Assembly: GCF_022581195.2 (NCBI RefSeq)
Contig: NC_061456.1
Coordinates: 2,110,501-2,174,500, forward strand
From: Helicoverpa zea
Lineage: Eukaryota; Arthropoda; Insecta; Lepidoptera; Noctuidae
Direction of reading: 5' to 3'
Length of the DNA: 64,000 nucleotides
The notes under the pieces are model-generated. The model did not search any database, had not been told where the DNA came from, and saw only the letters and a list, made by a program, of their open reading frames with translations. Numbering within the stretch: position 1 is the first letter of the stretch; each line of letters opens with the position of its first letter. Positions 44,977 to 56,543 of this stretch are shown in pieces. Position numbers and translations under genes: made by a program.

Positions 44977-47073
44977 AAATCGTGCCTTTATGTAAAAAAA
45001 CCTTAGTCGTTTTTTGTTGAGTTAACTCGTATTACATCATCGACTTAAAATAATGGACATAATTTACATAATGACAATTTCGAAACAAATTACACAAAGG
45101 ACGTGGACAGTTATCATAATCAGATAAGTATTACATACATAATCAGAAACACATTACATTATAGTTGTATTAAAATAAAAACACATAGGTACATTATTTT
45201 ACACGAGACCATATTTTTTACACACTAAGAATATACACATGTATCTTAACAGCAAGAAACTGAAATATTTTCTTTCGTTGATTAAAACTATTGGCCCAAA
45301 AATCGGCCCTATCAAAGAAGAGTTAATTAAAAAATATATATATTGCTTACGTTATTCCTAAATCCAGTCTTGACATCACTTGTATGCAGTTATTTCATAA
45401 AGTGCTCCACAAAGTATCATGCACGTAGGTCTTAATACAAACTGAAAAAAAAATCTCAGTCTTTGAATTTGGTAATGGGTGTCATCCTAATAAAAACGTT
45501 TTGTATGATTTATTATGAGTCGTAAATGTTCGTCCACAGATTACATCAGCCACTTGAAAGATATATGGCGTCAAATTATTATTAATTGAGATGATTTGAT
45601 TTATTTTATGACATTGTATGACGTGTTAAGGTTGTTGCATGACATTCGTCGGTTTAATTAATATGTTTAGACCTTAATAAGTTTATTAGTCATTCAATAA
45701 TTTTGTACTAAATAATTCATGATTTGATGAATAGCTCATTAACTTGATGAGGACAGAATTACTGTCAAACATTTTTTTATGGAAAAAAGAAATACACAAA
45801 AGTAACCTTAGAGTTAATAATATTACTAGTTAAGAAAATATCCTTTCGCATCTATATGGTACGTGGATGGACCTACCTTGCTTGATTATATCTAGCTAGA
45901 TTTTACTGACCATATAAGGGAAGCAAGTAAATAAGATGCACAAATTGATCGTAGGCAGCAATGCCACGTTACTAGGTCTCAGGAACAATAAAATCTTACT
46001 CAAATTAACATTAAAGATCTCAAGAACATCTACAACATTAAAATGGCTGAACACTGATGTAAAACATATGGTGCGCTTTTTGGAATCGGTATGGTTAAGC
46101 CACTTCTAGGTAATACGATAGCCATGTTCTGAACCAACTTCAAAGATGAAGATGTAGTGTAGTTTTTTGTATATCAGTTACGTTTTCTAATTGAACATGG
46201 CTTTCTAATTACTCATTTTTAAACTTGATATGACACTTTGATATGTCAACTTTCTTTTTCTAGACGTGAATATTTCTATCCAGCCAGAACGTAGGTGCAA
46301 TAGAGTTAGCAAGCAACCATCCTTCTTTTGACATAAAACGTACTGATTTTTTCTTTTTTAGTAGAGTTTAAAACCAGAATGATGTTACAGATTAGTATTT
46401 TCAATGATTGCTAATTACTATAAGCCAGCTGACCATGATTCATTTAAACCTAACATCTGTTCTCGTAACTAATTTCTTAATGAAGAATGCTCATTACTGA
46501 GTTTACGGATAACCGCATGGAAAACGTGACACCAGTTAAAGTTAACACGTGCATTAGCGTTATCAGTTACATGTACCATTCATAAAGAACCTTTGTTTTT
46601 AATGCAACACTTGTTATGCATAACTGACTGCCAATGCCAAGTTATTGAAGTTAACTGACTACTTGTAATTCCTACAAAGCTACTAGAATTTTTGTGAAAC
46701 GATTAAGCGTTGATCAGCAAAAAAGTAGCTCTTGATAACTTATGGGCCACAAAAGCCAAAGAAAAAACAAAATAAACACAGCGGTAACTCCATACAAGCC
46801 AACAAACGATATAAGCACTTCCTCATAACACTAAAGAGATACATCTCTGAAGGGAATCCAAATAATTTCTTATCGCGTTCAACCAATTAAGTTAATCGAC
46901 AGCCTACATCGTACCTCGAACGCGGTCCGACGGTGGAGTCCGTCATACCGCTCAGTACCGCACCGCGAGCCGCGAAGCCTACACACGCGTATCCGAACGA
47001 CGCAAACATCAAACTTGGCGCGCTTTTCACAAAAAAAAAAACATTAAAAAAGTAATTTGACATATACCTAAAA
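44977..47073. other. Intronic DNA and upstream region of the 47-kb first exon
   Basis: It is AT-rich until about 46890. Then a GC/CpG-rich block (46905-47025) precedes the ATG at 47074. This block includes CTCAGTACCG (46951-46960), whose TCAGT matches the arthropod initiator element. No TATA box was seen. It is taken as a candidate promoter for the shortest Lmpt form. Confidence 0.5.
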
Positions 47074-47293
47074 ATGTCAGCGGACGTGTTGAGTGAAGAT
47101 TTAAAATCTCGTCTACATTTAACAACTAAAACAGTAGGACAAGAAAGGATACGAAGGGCGCGGGAAAATAATGAAGATGTCGCGATTCTGTCTATGTTCC
47201 TCCCGAATGCGACCGCTGAGAGGGAAAACAAGAAGTTTTGTTGTGCTTTAAGAGATCAGTGCCTCCTTGGTGATGCGAGGAAAACAGTTGCAG
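47074..47293 (+). CDS. Lmpt: Probable limpet alternative first exon (shortest isoform)
   Basis: ATG 47074 (taaaaATGTC) opens 73 codons plus one base, ending GTTGCAG|gtgttt. The product starts MSADVLSEDLKSRLHLTTKT and continues VGQERIRRARENNEDVAILS and ends KTVAG. It leaves in phase 1, exactly the entry phase of the next downstream exon (LIM4, 59365), giving TVAG|TKKMEYKTRQWH. The joined product is 244 residues with the distal part of LIM4 plus LIM5 and LIM6. A CpG-rich upstream block supports a promoter here. The N-terminal part has no domain I can name. Its FCC and QC cysteines do not give the normal C-x2-C spacing of a LIM start. Without transcript data this remains inferred; a separate nested gene is less likely. 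Confidence 0.7.
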
Positions 47294-49367
47294 GTGTTTA
47301 TTTTTTTATTTATGTATTCCTTTTTTGAAATTTATTTGTGGCTTTACCGTTTTCGAGATTTAAATAAACGTGTTTATTAATGGTATATTAACGGTGGAAC
47401 GGTATCTAATTTAATCTATGCTTAAAAGGGAATAATTTTATTGTTCTCAGAAACTAATGAATCGATTTGAAAAATTATTTCACTGTTGGAAAGTTTCCTA
47501 GTAACGTAGTTTATCCTGATACGGTCAGTAGTTCCCACAAAAACAGCTAGTCAGATATAAAACGATTTTATATTGAAAATTGTTTGTTCCGATTAGTCCA
47601 GAAGGAAAATAGAAATGTCCATGTAGTACCTAATTACGAGAGCCACACTTTCTATCGAACTGGTTTTGCTCAATTAAAACAGGTCTAGGTGCCATAGCGG
47701 TCTAGACTGACGGCCTACTAATCCTAACGAATACTATTTGTTTTATAATATTTTTACATTAATCTTTTACTATAGTCAACGCGTCATCAATATTGTAAAT
47801 AACTCCGAAATCTTAAAAAAACTTATAACAATAATATATACTTACATACACAAACATGCATACCTAAAGGTCAAACTAAGAACCTCCTTTTATTTATTCG
47901 GTAGAAAAAAGTAAAAATCCTGGTATACTATTTTTTTTTTCAGTACGAAGCCATTCGCATATTCTTAAAACTATAAACGCAAATGATGCTCTAAAAAGTC
48001 GTGACATGAATTTTTTAACTTAGAAAGATCCTATCAGGGCATTCACATTGTCGTAAAGTTTTATAAAAGTAGACAATTTAAATAAACAGTGGAATAAAAA
48101 TATTCTGCTAAAATTGCGATCATTTACAAACTGGCCCGTTCTAGATAAACTAACAACAATTTTGATTACACTAAATGTTTTGTCTAGACAATTTAACATA
48201 GGTACAATTCGCAACAGTAATAACTGCTATTATTGCGGAACTTTATTCTTTTTATGGCGAAATATTTCCATATGTGTCACGTATTTTTGTCCAACGAATA
48301 CGTAGATTTCTATAGACTTTTGATGAAACATGGCAGTACCTAATATAACTTTATACATCAGAATAGGATATATGCGACTTTTTATCTGTAAATTGTTCCT
48401 ACAGGAAGCGGGTGAAACCGCTGACGGAAGCTAGTCTATAAGGAGCAAAATGAAAAAGTCTACAAAGCGGATATTAATTCCAAATCAAAATAAAAAATCC
48501 ATCAAGTACGACACTTATTAAAAGACAGCTCAAGCAAAAAGTCTATTCTTCAATTTATTTCACATTTATTCGCAAAAATTAATTCGAGACACCATAACCG
48601 TTACTTCGTTCATTAATTGAATGACTGAATGAACAATGAACGACTCTTTATCTTTTCATTCAATTAATCTTCCGTTAATGGAGGTCAGGTCTTAATTCAT
48701 TTTAACGATTCACGGTGTTTTGTTAAGTAAATGGTAAGTGCTTTTGGATATATTTAATTTGTATAACAGATATGTGTACTTATGTAATTAGTGAGTACAT
48801 ATGAGGTGTGTGTAATGACGTAATTTTAATTGGTAGGAAGTTTTACTTATTGACTATGAGCTAATCGAATGTAATTTCTGGCGGGAAATTCGGAAAAGGA
48901 ACACTTGCTTTTTTCAACAGATAATTATTTATTTTTCTGCTGACATCTTAACGATTTTACATGTTAAATAAAAATAATGCAATAGAATAAACTGTAATGT
49001 CTATAAACCTCCTTTTTAATCGGCTTGCATAGTAAAAATCAACTTCCCAAGATTTTTTTTTACTTTTTTCTGAAGTGCAATCCATGTTTGCAATGTGAAT
49101 TCATGTTCAGATATTCATATTCAGCGGTGGTTACGCCCTTTTAGCTTTAGACACCGCATGACGCTCACATTTACGGTAAAACAAATATTATGCTGATTTG
49201 TGCTATGTCTGTTAACCTGTTTTATGTCAACTATACTATGCAAACTTACTTTGGATTTTATGTAAACATTAAATAATATTTAGGTGTCATTTATCAATAT
49301 TCGGTCATTACTTAGTTAACACATTACTGGTAGAGTTGCTAAGTTGACGTTATTTAAAATACACAGT
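47294..49367. other. Lmpt intron with degraded dispersed repeats
   Basis: Minus-strand fragments of the ctagct..cccgcggtttcacccg repeat family occur at 47445-47553 (badly worn) and 48390-48442 (gaagcgggtgaaaccgctga then cggaagctagtct). A piece near 49010-49060 has caacttcccaagattttt. No genes were recognised. Confidence 0.5.
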
Positions 49368-49377
49368 TCTCTCTACT

Positions 49378-49735
49378 CGTTGGTCTAGCTGTCGCTAGTG
49401 CGGCTGCTGAGCACGAGGTCTCGGGTTCGATTCCCGAGTCGGGCCGAAATCGCTTTGTGGGTTTTAGAAGACTTTCACAAAGCAGCCCGGAGCCTGGAAG
49501 CTGGTGATTGATACACCCGTGCATCGGAGAGCACGTAAATGTCGGTCCTGCGCCTGATCTCTCTCCGGTCGTGTCGGATTACCGTCCCATCGGGCTATGA
49601 GAGTTAAGGAATAGTGAGTGCACCTGTGTCTGCGCAAATGCTCGTGCACTATAATATGTCCTGCGTAGTTGGCTAATCTCCTTACATGAGAACAGCCGCC
49701 GTAGCCGATAATCGGCTAGGAGGACATCATCATCA
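49378..49735 (+). mobile_element. tRNA-derived SINE, second family, with 10-bp target duplication
   Basis: The head reads cgttggtctagctgtcgcta, an A-box-like start, then GGGTTCGATTCCCGAGTCGG, a perfect tRNA B box with its stem. The body is about 290 bp and ends in an ATC repeat. The direct repeat TCTCTCTACT flanks it at 49368-49377 and 49736-49745. It is not a tRNA gene, because the sequence does not close into an acceptor stem and it continues as a SINE body. It is unrelated to the family at 28314. Confidence 0.88.
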
Positions 49736-49745
49736 TCTCTCTACT

Positions 49746-52030
49746 TAGTACTAAAAAAATCCTGATCATATGAAATCACAGTAAAAATGCTTGGTCACAA
49801 AAAATGAAACCAAAAAGCTTTTAAAACAGCTACTTCAAAAATCGGTACAGGAAATATCAGCAGATGTATCTTATTTCAAAAGTTAACGTTTAATGTACTT
49901 ACAGATATTTTTTACGACTTATTCCGAGTTATAAATCCAATATAGACTTCAAAGTACCGTGAGGAAATCAAAGTTTATTTACAGACATTCGATTGGTCGG
50001 AAATCGACTTAATTCTTTTAGAGTAACAATTTATCTGTTGGTGATAAAAATATAGATGTAAAAACCAAAAACTTAGGTATTAGGTATATATTTTGAGAGA
50101 CAATATAGGTACGATTAGGTACATTTCTTCTTTGAAAGTAACATCAAATCAAAATTTATTTATAACAAGCAAACAAATCTACAAACGTAAACGACTCGGA
50201 AAAAATACAAATTATCCGCATTTACATGAAAAACAACTGAACTTAGTCGAGTTAAACCAGTCGGAAACTTAAACGCCCTCGTATAATTCCGTAATATCCG
50301 CCTGAGCTTAATGTTATTATAAATCCGATTAAGAGCAGTATTCTGGAACGATTCTCAAGCAACATCGAAATGTACTAACGACTAATCGACTTTTAATTTA
50401 CGAATCTTCACATGTCACTTACCGATTTAAAAAAAATCGAATCGAGATTTGTTTTTAATCGTTCCTGAATATGGCTGCCAGACGCACACACTGCATTATG
50501 CGAAACGAAACGTAAATACGTAACATTACGGCCAACCTGTTTTTTTTTTAAAGTGACGCAGTTTTACGTTCGCTTTTCAAAAGGTAGGGAAACGGAAATG
50601 CGAGTTTTTTTTTTGCTTTATGCACACGTAAGGGTGCTTCAGACTTTTTTTCGACTTCTTTACGTTGTAATTTCAATTAGTAGTAAACTATGACTGTACT
50701 AATGAATGTAGACCTCGGTAATTTACTAGATGTCTATAAAAAATTACAGATTCGTAACTACAAAAAATAACTTATTACTTACGGTACGGTTCATACGATT
50801 TGTTTGATGATCATCATCAAATAAAAATATCATCATTGATGATAAAGTGTAACAAATCGTTAAATACATATGTATGAAACTATACATAGGTGTGTCTGTT
50901 ATTTCTTTTATACTAAACTTGTAGGACTTACGTCATTAGTTATTGATTACTCCACCCACTTGTGTAATTAAAATTATTATATTAAATCTAACCATGAGAC
51001 GCGATAAATATACATTAAAAACTATAATTCAGAATTATAATATTTAAAATGGACAATATTTTTAACTATAACAAGATCAAGGTAGTCCACAGATAACATA
51101 AATTCTATTTTATTGACGGCCAGTGTGTGGGACTTTGATTGTCAAGTTCGTATTTGGAAGACCCAAACATTCTCCATTTTAGGAATTAAAACGATTCGAT
51201 TTACAAACTCAATATTTTTTAGGAATCATATATTGGCAATATACTTTATTTAATCTTTAGAGGTTAATTTAAATCCTTATAAAATTGGCCTCTAAATATA
51301 AACTATAATAACAACTACTAGCTATTTTCCCGCGGTTTCACCCGTGTTCAGTGTGAAATACTGCCTATTCTACACGGGTATAGTCTATCTTCCCAATAGT
51401 GAAAGATTTGTTTTTCCTTTTTATTATATTAAGTGAAATATTAAGTTTCTCATTTATTCTTTTCAGCTTTCTACATAATAAACTGTATTGTTTATTGCTG
51501 AAGCCATTTACGACAATAACAATATGTGACCCAAATGCTTAGCACTCGTAATAATTTGTCCGAACCATAATATCCATATTAAACGAATTTATATTTATTT
51601 TATTGTCCCGAAATGTGTGAGAAATACGTTTATACTGCTATAGGTCAAGGGTCTTGGATTTTATTGCATTTTAACAATAATTTATAGATTTAAATGCTAT
51701 TGAAATGAGACTTAACGAGAAATAATTAAATCGCAATAAAACTTAATAAGCAATTATTAAGTCTGACAAATACTTTGTTGACAACCGCAAAAAAATCGGT
51801 TCCCCACCACAAACCCACAATTCTTTTGAAGTCGGTCAAATAGACCCAACACTCCTTTAGGTAACATCACACACTTAGTTAATTCAAACAACCAGTTTCC
51901 CTATTCCATAAACCAGTTTCCCTGTTCCATACGACTGTTTATTTAGGCTGGCAACACCTGTACTACCCTCGTTGCTTCGTATCTAATTACAAAACCACAT
52001 TACAATTACACAGGTAATTGTAATGTGCAG
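49746..52030. other. Lmpt intron, one dispersed-repeat fragment
   Basis: AT-rich. At 51321-51410 a plus-strand fragment starts ctagctattttcccgcggtt, then tcacccgtgttc, the opening block of the family at 22221. Nothing else was recognised. Confidence 0.5.
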
Positions 52031-52118
52031 GTCGCTTCCAACAGGTATCTGTGGAGATCAAAGGGGGAGGCCTATGTTCAGCAGTGGACGTCCTATGGCT
52101 GAGATGATGATGATGATG
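52031..52118 (+). mobile_element. 3' terminal fragment of an RTE-type LINE
   Basis: The phrases gggggaggcctatgttcagc and agtggacgtcctatggctga followed by (gat)n are the well-known 3' end of lepidopteran RTE LINEs. Only the last 90 bp are present; extreme 5' truncation is normal for this class. Confidence 0.85.
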
Positions 52119-55100
52119 ATGATTACAATTACACGTACCTCACACACACGTGCATGTAAACCACACACACATTTACATAGTCACACGTTCAGTAAAACAA
52201 TTGGGGATTAGGTTATATTGAATTATGCTAAGGGATATGGGATTTTCTTCCGTTCTAATGAGAAAATCCTAAGGCAATTCGTATTTGCCTGTTTTGTTCC
52301 GGTGATAATTTCGTTTTCGTCTATCCCTACCGTACATTCTAATAAATATAAGTAAGTTATACTGAAACTAATATTGGAAAACGCTTTTCTTTTCAAAGTC
52401 ATATATTGTGTAGCATATCATCAAAACTTTCTAGGCTTATTTGAAGTTTCAGAACTAAAGAACTTATTTTTATTTTAAACTTTGTATAGGTTTCCCAAGA
52501 TTCTTTCAATTTTGATAGATACCGTGTGATAGGTAGAATCAATTATTTAAAACTCAAAACAATCCTTCAACTCACATCACCTACTTTCATTCAACCTTAA
52601 GTCACAGTTCAAGGTACATTTCTCGATGCCAATTAAACATGACAAATGACGTCACCACGCGCCAAAAACACAAAAATGCACCTTACATTAACGGCTTAAG
52701 GTCGCAAATGACTTGACAGTGATGCATTACCTCTTTATATGGAGGTAGGAACAGATGGCGGATCACCATGACCTTCGGGCCCCTTATCTCGTTGGTTTTA
52801 ACCTCATAAGTCATGTAATAGACAGTCGATGGAAGACAAGACTTCTATTTATTAATGGACACGTGTTGAACATTCTGCCTAGGTTGTTGTTGAACTAAAT
52901 TTAAATTAATTGAAAAGGAAATCACTAGAACTCATATATTTTTATGCTAGACGCATTGTCAGTAGTCTGTCTGCATTTCAAATAAAAATGTGACCGATGA
53001 AAATAGACCGAGATATTTTAGTATATCAAAGACTTTTTGTTTAGTTAAAGGTTTCTGAACGTATTATATTGCCCCTTTTCAATGAAACTATGAACTATTG
53101 AACAATATATCTGTCACCTGTCAATCGTAAATTCATAAATCGAACACAGTTTCAAACAGTTCCTACAATATGACAAACCTTCATGCAATATATCAAACAG
53201 TTTCCATAGAGTTGCTTACTCATATGCGGAAATAAGAGAGCGTGTACGTAAAACATTGTACCCTTCAGTTTTATAGTTTCTCGTGGATAAAGGGCGAACC
53301 TTGTTTACAACCAATCAAACGATTTTACGATGTCAAAGTTCAAGGATAGGAAAAGGCGGGGATATTTTGAATTGACTGACAGTGACACATTTTCAAATTG
53401 AAAATCGAATTGGCTTGATTGAAAAAAGCGTGCAGACCGCGTGCGACTGTCAACTTTTTTGAATTGGAAGAGTTCTGATTGGGGGTTCGAAATTCAATTT
53501 AATGATGACCATTTTGATTCATTATTATTTGCAGAAATAAAATCTACATTCAGTTCATTAAAACCGAGGATAACAGCCGTATAACAAAGCAATGATGAAC
53601 GTATGCATACAGTAGCTACAAAATACATTTTCGCAGTGAATTCCAATGAAAAACAATAGCACAAAATCCTTTTATCAGATTTACCTCACGTGCAACACAT
53701 GTGCACGCTACACACGCTCTGACACGTGCATAATCAATTTAGGGAACAAAATGGCGACGCCAGCCATTTTCATTTTTACTTTTGGAAAAAGTATTTGTTC
53801 CAATTCGCATGCTAGGAATTTCATTTTCAGTTTTATTACGACAATAAAATGAGAAATGGATATTATTTGAATTTTACTAGTACCGAATTACCAATTGTAT
53901 TATCATTTTGAATATTGGAATTTTCTCGAACAAAAGGTACCGACGAACATTTGTTTTCTTTATAGAAATTGGAAATGGAACGCTATTGAATTACGTATGT
54001 TCATGGAAATGATAGAAATGTTTCAGATTGAGCACGATATCAGTTATTTAATTCCATATTTAAAAGATATTCAAATATGGAACGTTTTAAAGCCAGGTAC
54101 ATAATACAGCAATAATTTAAAAAGAGGTCCTACGTGTTACAAATCATATGTGGCTCATAGACAAACTATGTAGTAAAATAACATTGACAATGACGGAAAC
54201 ATACAAAGGAGTTCTTCTTTACATCAATTGAGATCTCCGTACACAATGGTGTGTAAATTTTCATTTGCCACATCACATTACTATGGCAAAACAAATCAGA
54301 GGTCGGTGTAAAAATAATGGATTTCGCTACATAAATAAACTATTTTACTATAATGGTATAAGGTTGAAAATTGCGTGGCAGTTTCCGTAGTGTGGAGATT
54401 ACGTCATTGCTAATGTGGAATTAAGATTTGTTATAGAAAAAATGACACGTGTTTTTGAAGGAAACGTGTTATAAAAAGTACATGTCCCTATAATATCTTT
54501 CTGTTCGTTCATCATAAGTAGGTACCCAAATGCACGACAAATCGAATGCCTCGTAGACAAAGTTAAAATTGAATACCACGTAGTTTCGACAAGCAGAATT
54601 TATTGTTCAAGCATTTTTCAACAGTTCAGAACAACATTAATGAACGAAGTTACCTTTTTATTTCAATTTTCAACGAGCGATAAAAGCTCTGCAAAAATAT
54701 TCACGAACAAAATTTTAAGCTGAGTGCTCACTCGCGAAAAGCTCCTACGAATTTCCTAGGCGACTTTTCTCCTAACACAGATAGTTATGTCGGAAAATTG
54801 CGGTATAAAATAATAGTGGTTTTTATTACGTGCTATATTAAGAGTTCTCGTTAATATTTGCCCAAGCCTACACTGACCGGCTGACATCACCGCGGCCTTC
54901 AGACTTCATATTTGATCTTAACCGCTTGCTAATAACGTGGACAAACTGCTCCAACAATGCATCATAACGTAATCATTCAGTACTGTAAATTTATGCATAC
55001 GGTATTACATTATTGGCTTAGTAAATATTATGAAGAACTTGTATTACAGGTCGCTAGTTTTTTTCGTTGACCACACATGTTTTTGATTAATCATTCGTTT

Positions 55101-56131
55101 TCACCACTTACTTTTAATTAGTGAATACTTTTTGACCGTTTCAAAAAAGGAAGGTTCTCATTTAGACCTATCTAAGTTTGTGCGCGATTATCTCGCGATT
55201 TTAATTTACTGTCCCTAAAGTCAGGTTTACTTAACCGCCAATTCCTTAGCAGCAACTACCAGATATCCGCTTGGACAGATTAAAATAACATTAATATTAA
55301 GCGTATCCTCATCCCACGCTCAAGAAACGGAGCAAACAACTTTCTCAGTGTCACTAGGAGCCAGCCACTAACGAGTTTCATTAATTACCGATGCACTGCC
55401 GCTCCCACGGGGGATATTTTAATATTGCAACTGTAAATAAACTTAAGGCTAAAGCTAGGCTAATTTGCATAGGACATTGTTCTACATTTTAATTCCTAGG
55501 AGCTAAGCTTCATGTTTATAGGTGTATAAAACCAACGTTATTTCTTACATTAAAACTCCTACGATTAGGAGTCTGCCTCAATTACACTTCTGATTTAAAA
55601 AATAATATGGTAAATTTTTGCTACATACAGAATTTCTTTCGAAGAAATTGTAGATTTTTGTGTTCTACATTTTTGGAAAAAAAATCACTAACAGCCAAAA
55701 TCATCCATAACTGTATCTTCCAACAATTATAATTATCACGCCTACACGTCTACGCTCGTGTACCCTTCGCTTAACAGTAACAATTTGCAAATGAAATAGC
55801 CTAGTTATTATTGTCCGAAACCATAGCTCCAGTGGGCGTAAGGGCCCTTTCACCACGAACAATGGAAAAGTGGAACGGTTTAACTGTAGTCTGTTCACAG
55901 CTTTATTATTTATAGGTGTGTTGATGCGCCTTTATCTATGGGCTATGAAGTGCTTATTATAATAATAGATAGCTAGAGTTATGGGTGTTTATGACCCCTC
56001 ATATTATGGGTTATGAAAAATGTGTGCTGGGCCAGATGACGGTCGTGCAAAAGCCACAGACAAAGCTTTAGGAATATTTCTTTTTTGCCATACTTATCAA
56101 AGATTTCCTTGAAAAGTCGGTCGCTGATATA
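52119..56131. other. Lmpt intron, nothing recognised
   Basis: AT-rich; contains a TGACGTCA site at 52647-52654. Several short ORFs (53646, 53895) lack domain similarity and coding composition. Confidence 0.45.
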
Positions 56132-56134
56132 TTA

Positions 56135-56540
56135 CGGCCCGTTCACACATGGGAGTCCGTTTTACTGGTACGTTTTTAACGGATACGTCATAAATTTATG
56201 CGCTGTTCACACATAGGCACCGTATAACGTTCAACGAATCCGTCATTACTGGATGCGATGTGTGAACAGAAAACAGAAAACTACACCCCGCACACACCGC
56301 CCGCCACGCACACAGTATCTATCCGTTAAAATTCTACGTATCCGTATATTTTTACTGTTCCGTCGTCCAGTATTCGATGACAAAACGGAATGTAATTTTT
56401 TTACGGAACGATATTTTTTACTGTATACAGAATACTGTGCCATGTGTGAAGTCACTCATACAACTACATACGCCATCGACGAAAAAAAAACGTGCACGGT
56501 AAAACGGAACAGTAAAACGGAGACATGTGTGAACCGGCCG
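56135..56540. mobile_element. Harbinger-type MITE with TTA target duplication
   Basis: The left end is CGGCCCGTTCACACATG then CCGTTTTACTG; the right end read backward is CGGCCGGTTCACACATG then CCGTTTTACTG. TTA flanks both sides (56132-56134 and 56541-56543). It is 406 bp long with no transposase. Several internal copies of ccgtt/aacgg with acat or tgtg neighbours give subterminal repetition. The GTTCACAC core resembles the ends of the element at 31130, so that family may mobilise it. Confidence 0.88.
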
Positions 56541-56543
56541 TTA

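Noticed and set aside
49378..49460. Possible tRNA gene with perfect B box
   Set aside because: There is no closing acceptor stem, and the sequence continues into a SINE body with flanking target duplications.
53646..54104. Two short plus-strand ORFs in a long intron
   Set aside because: AT-rich codon use, no domain and no splice-site support.
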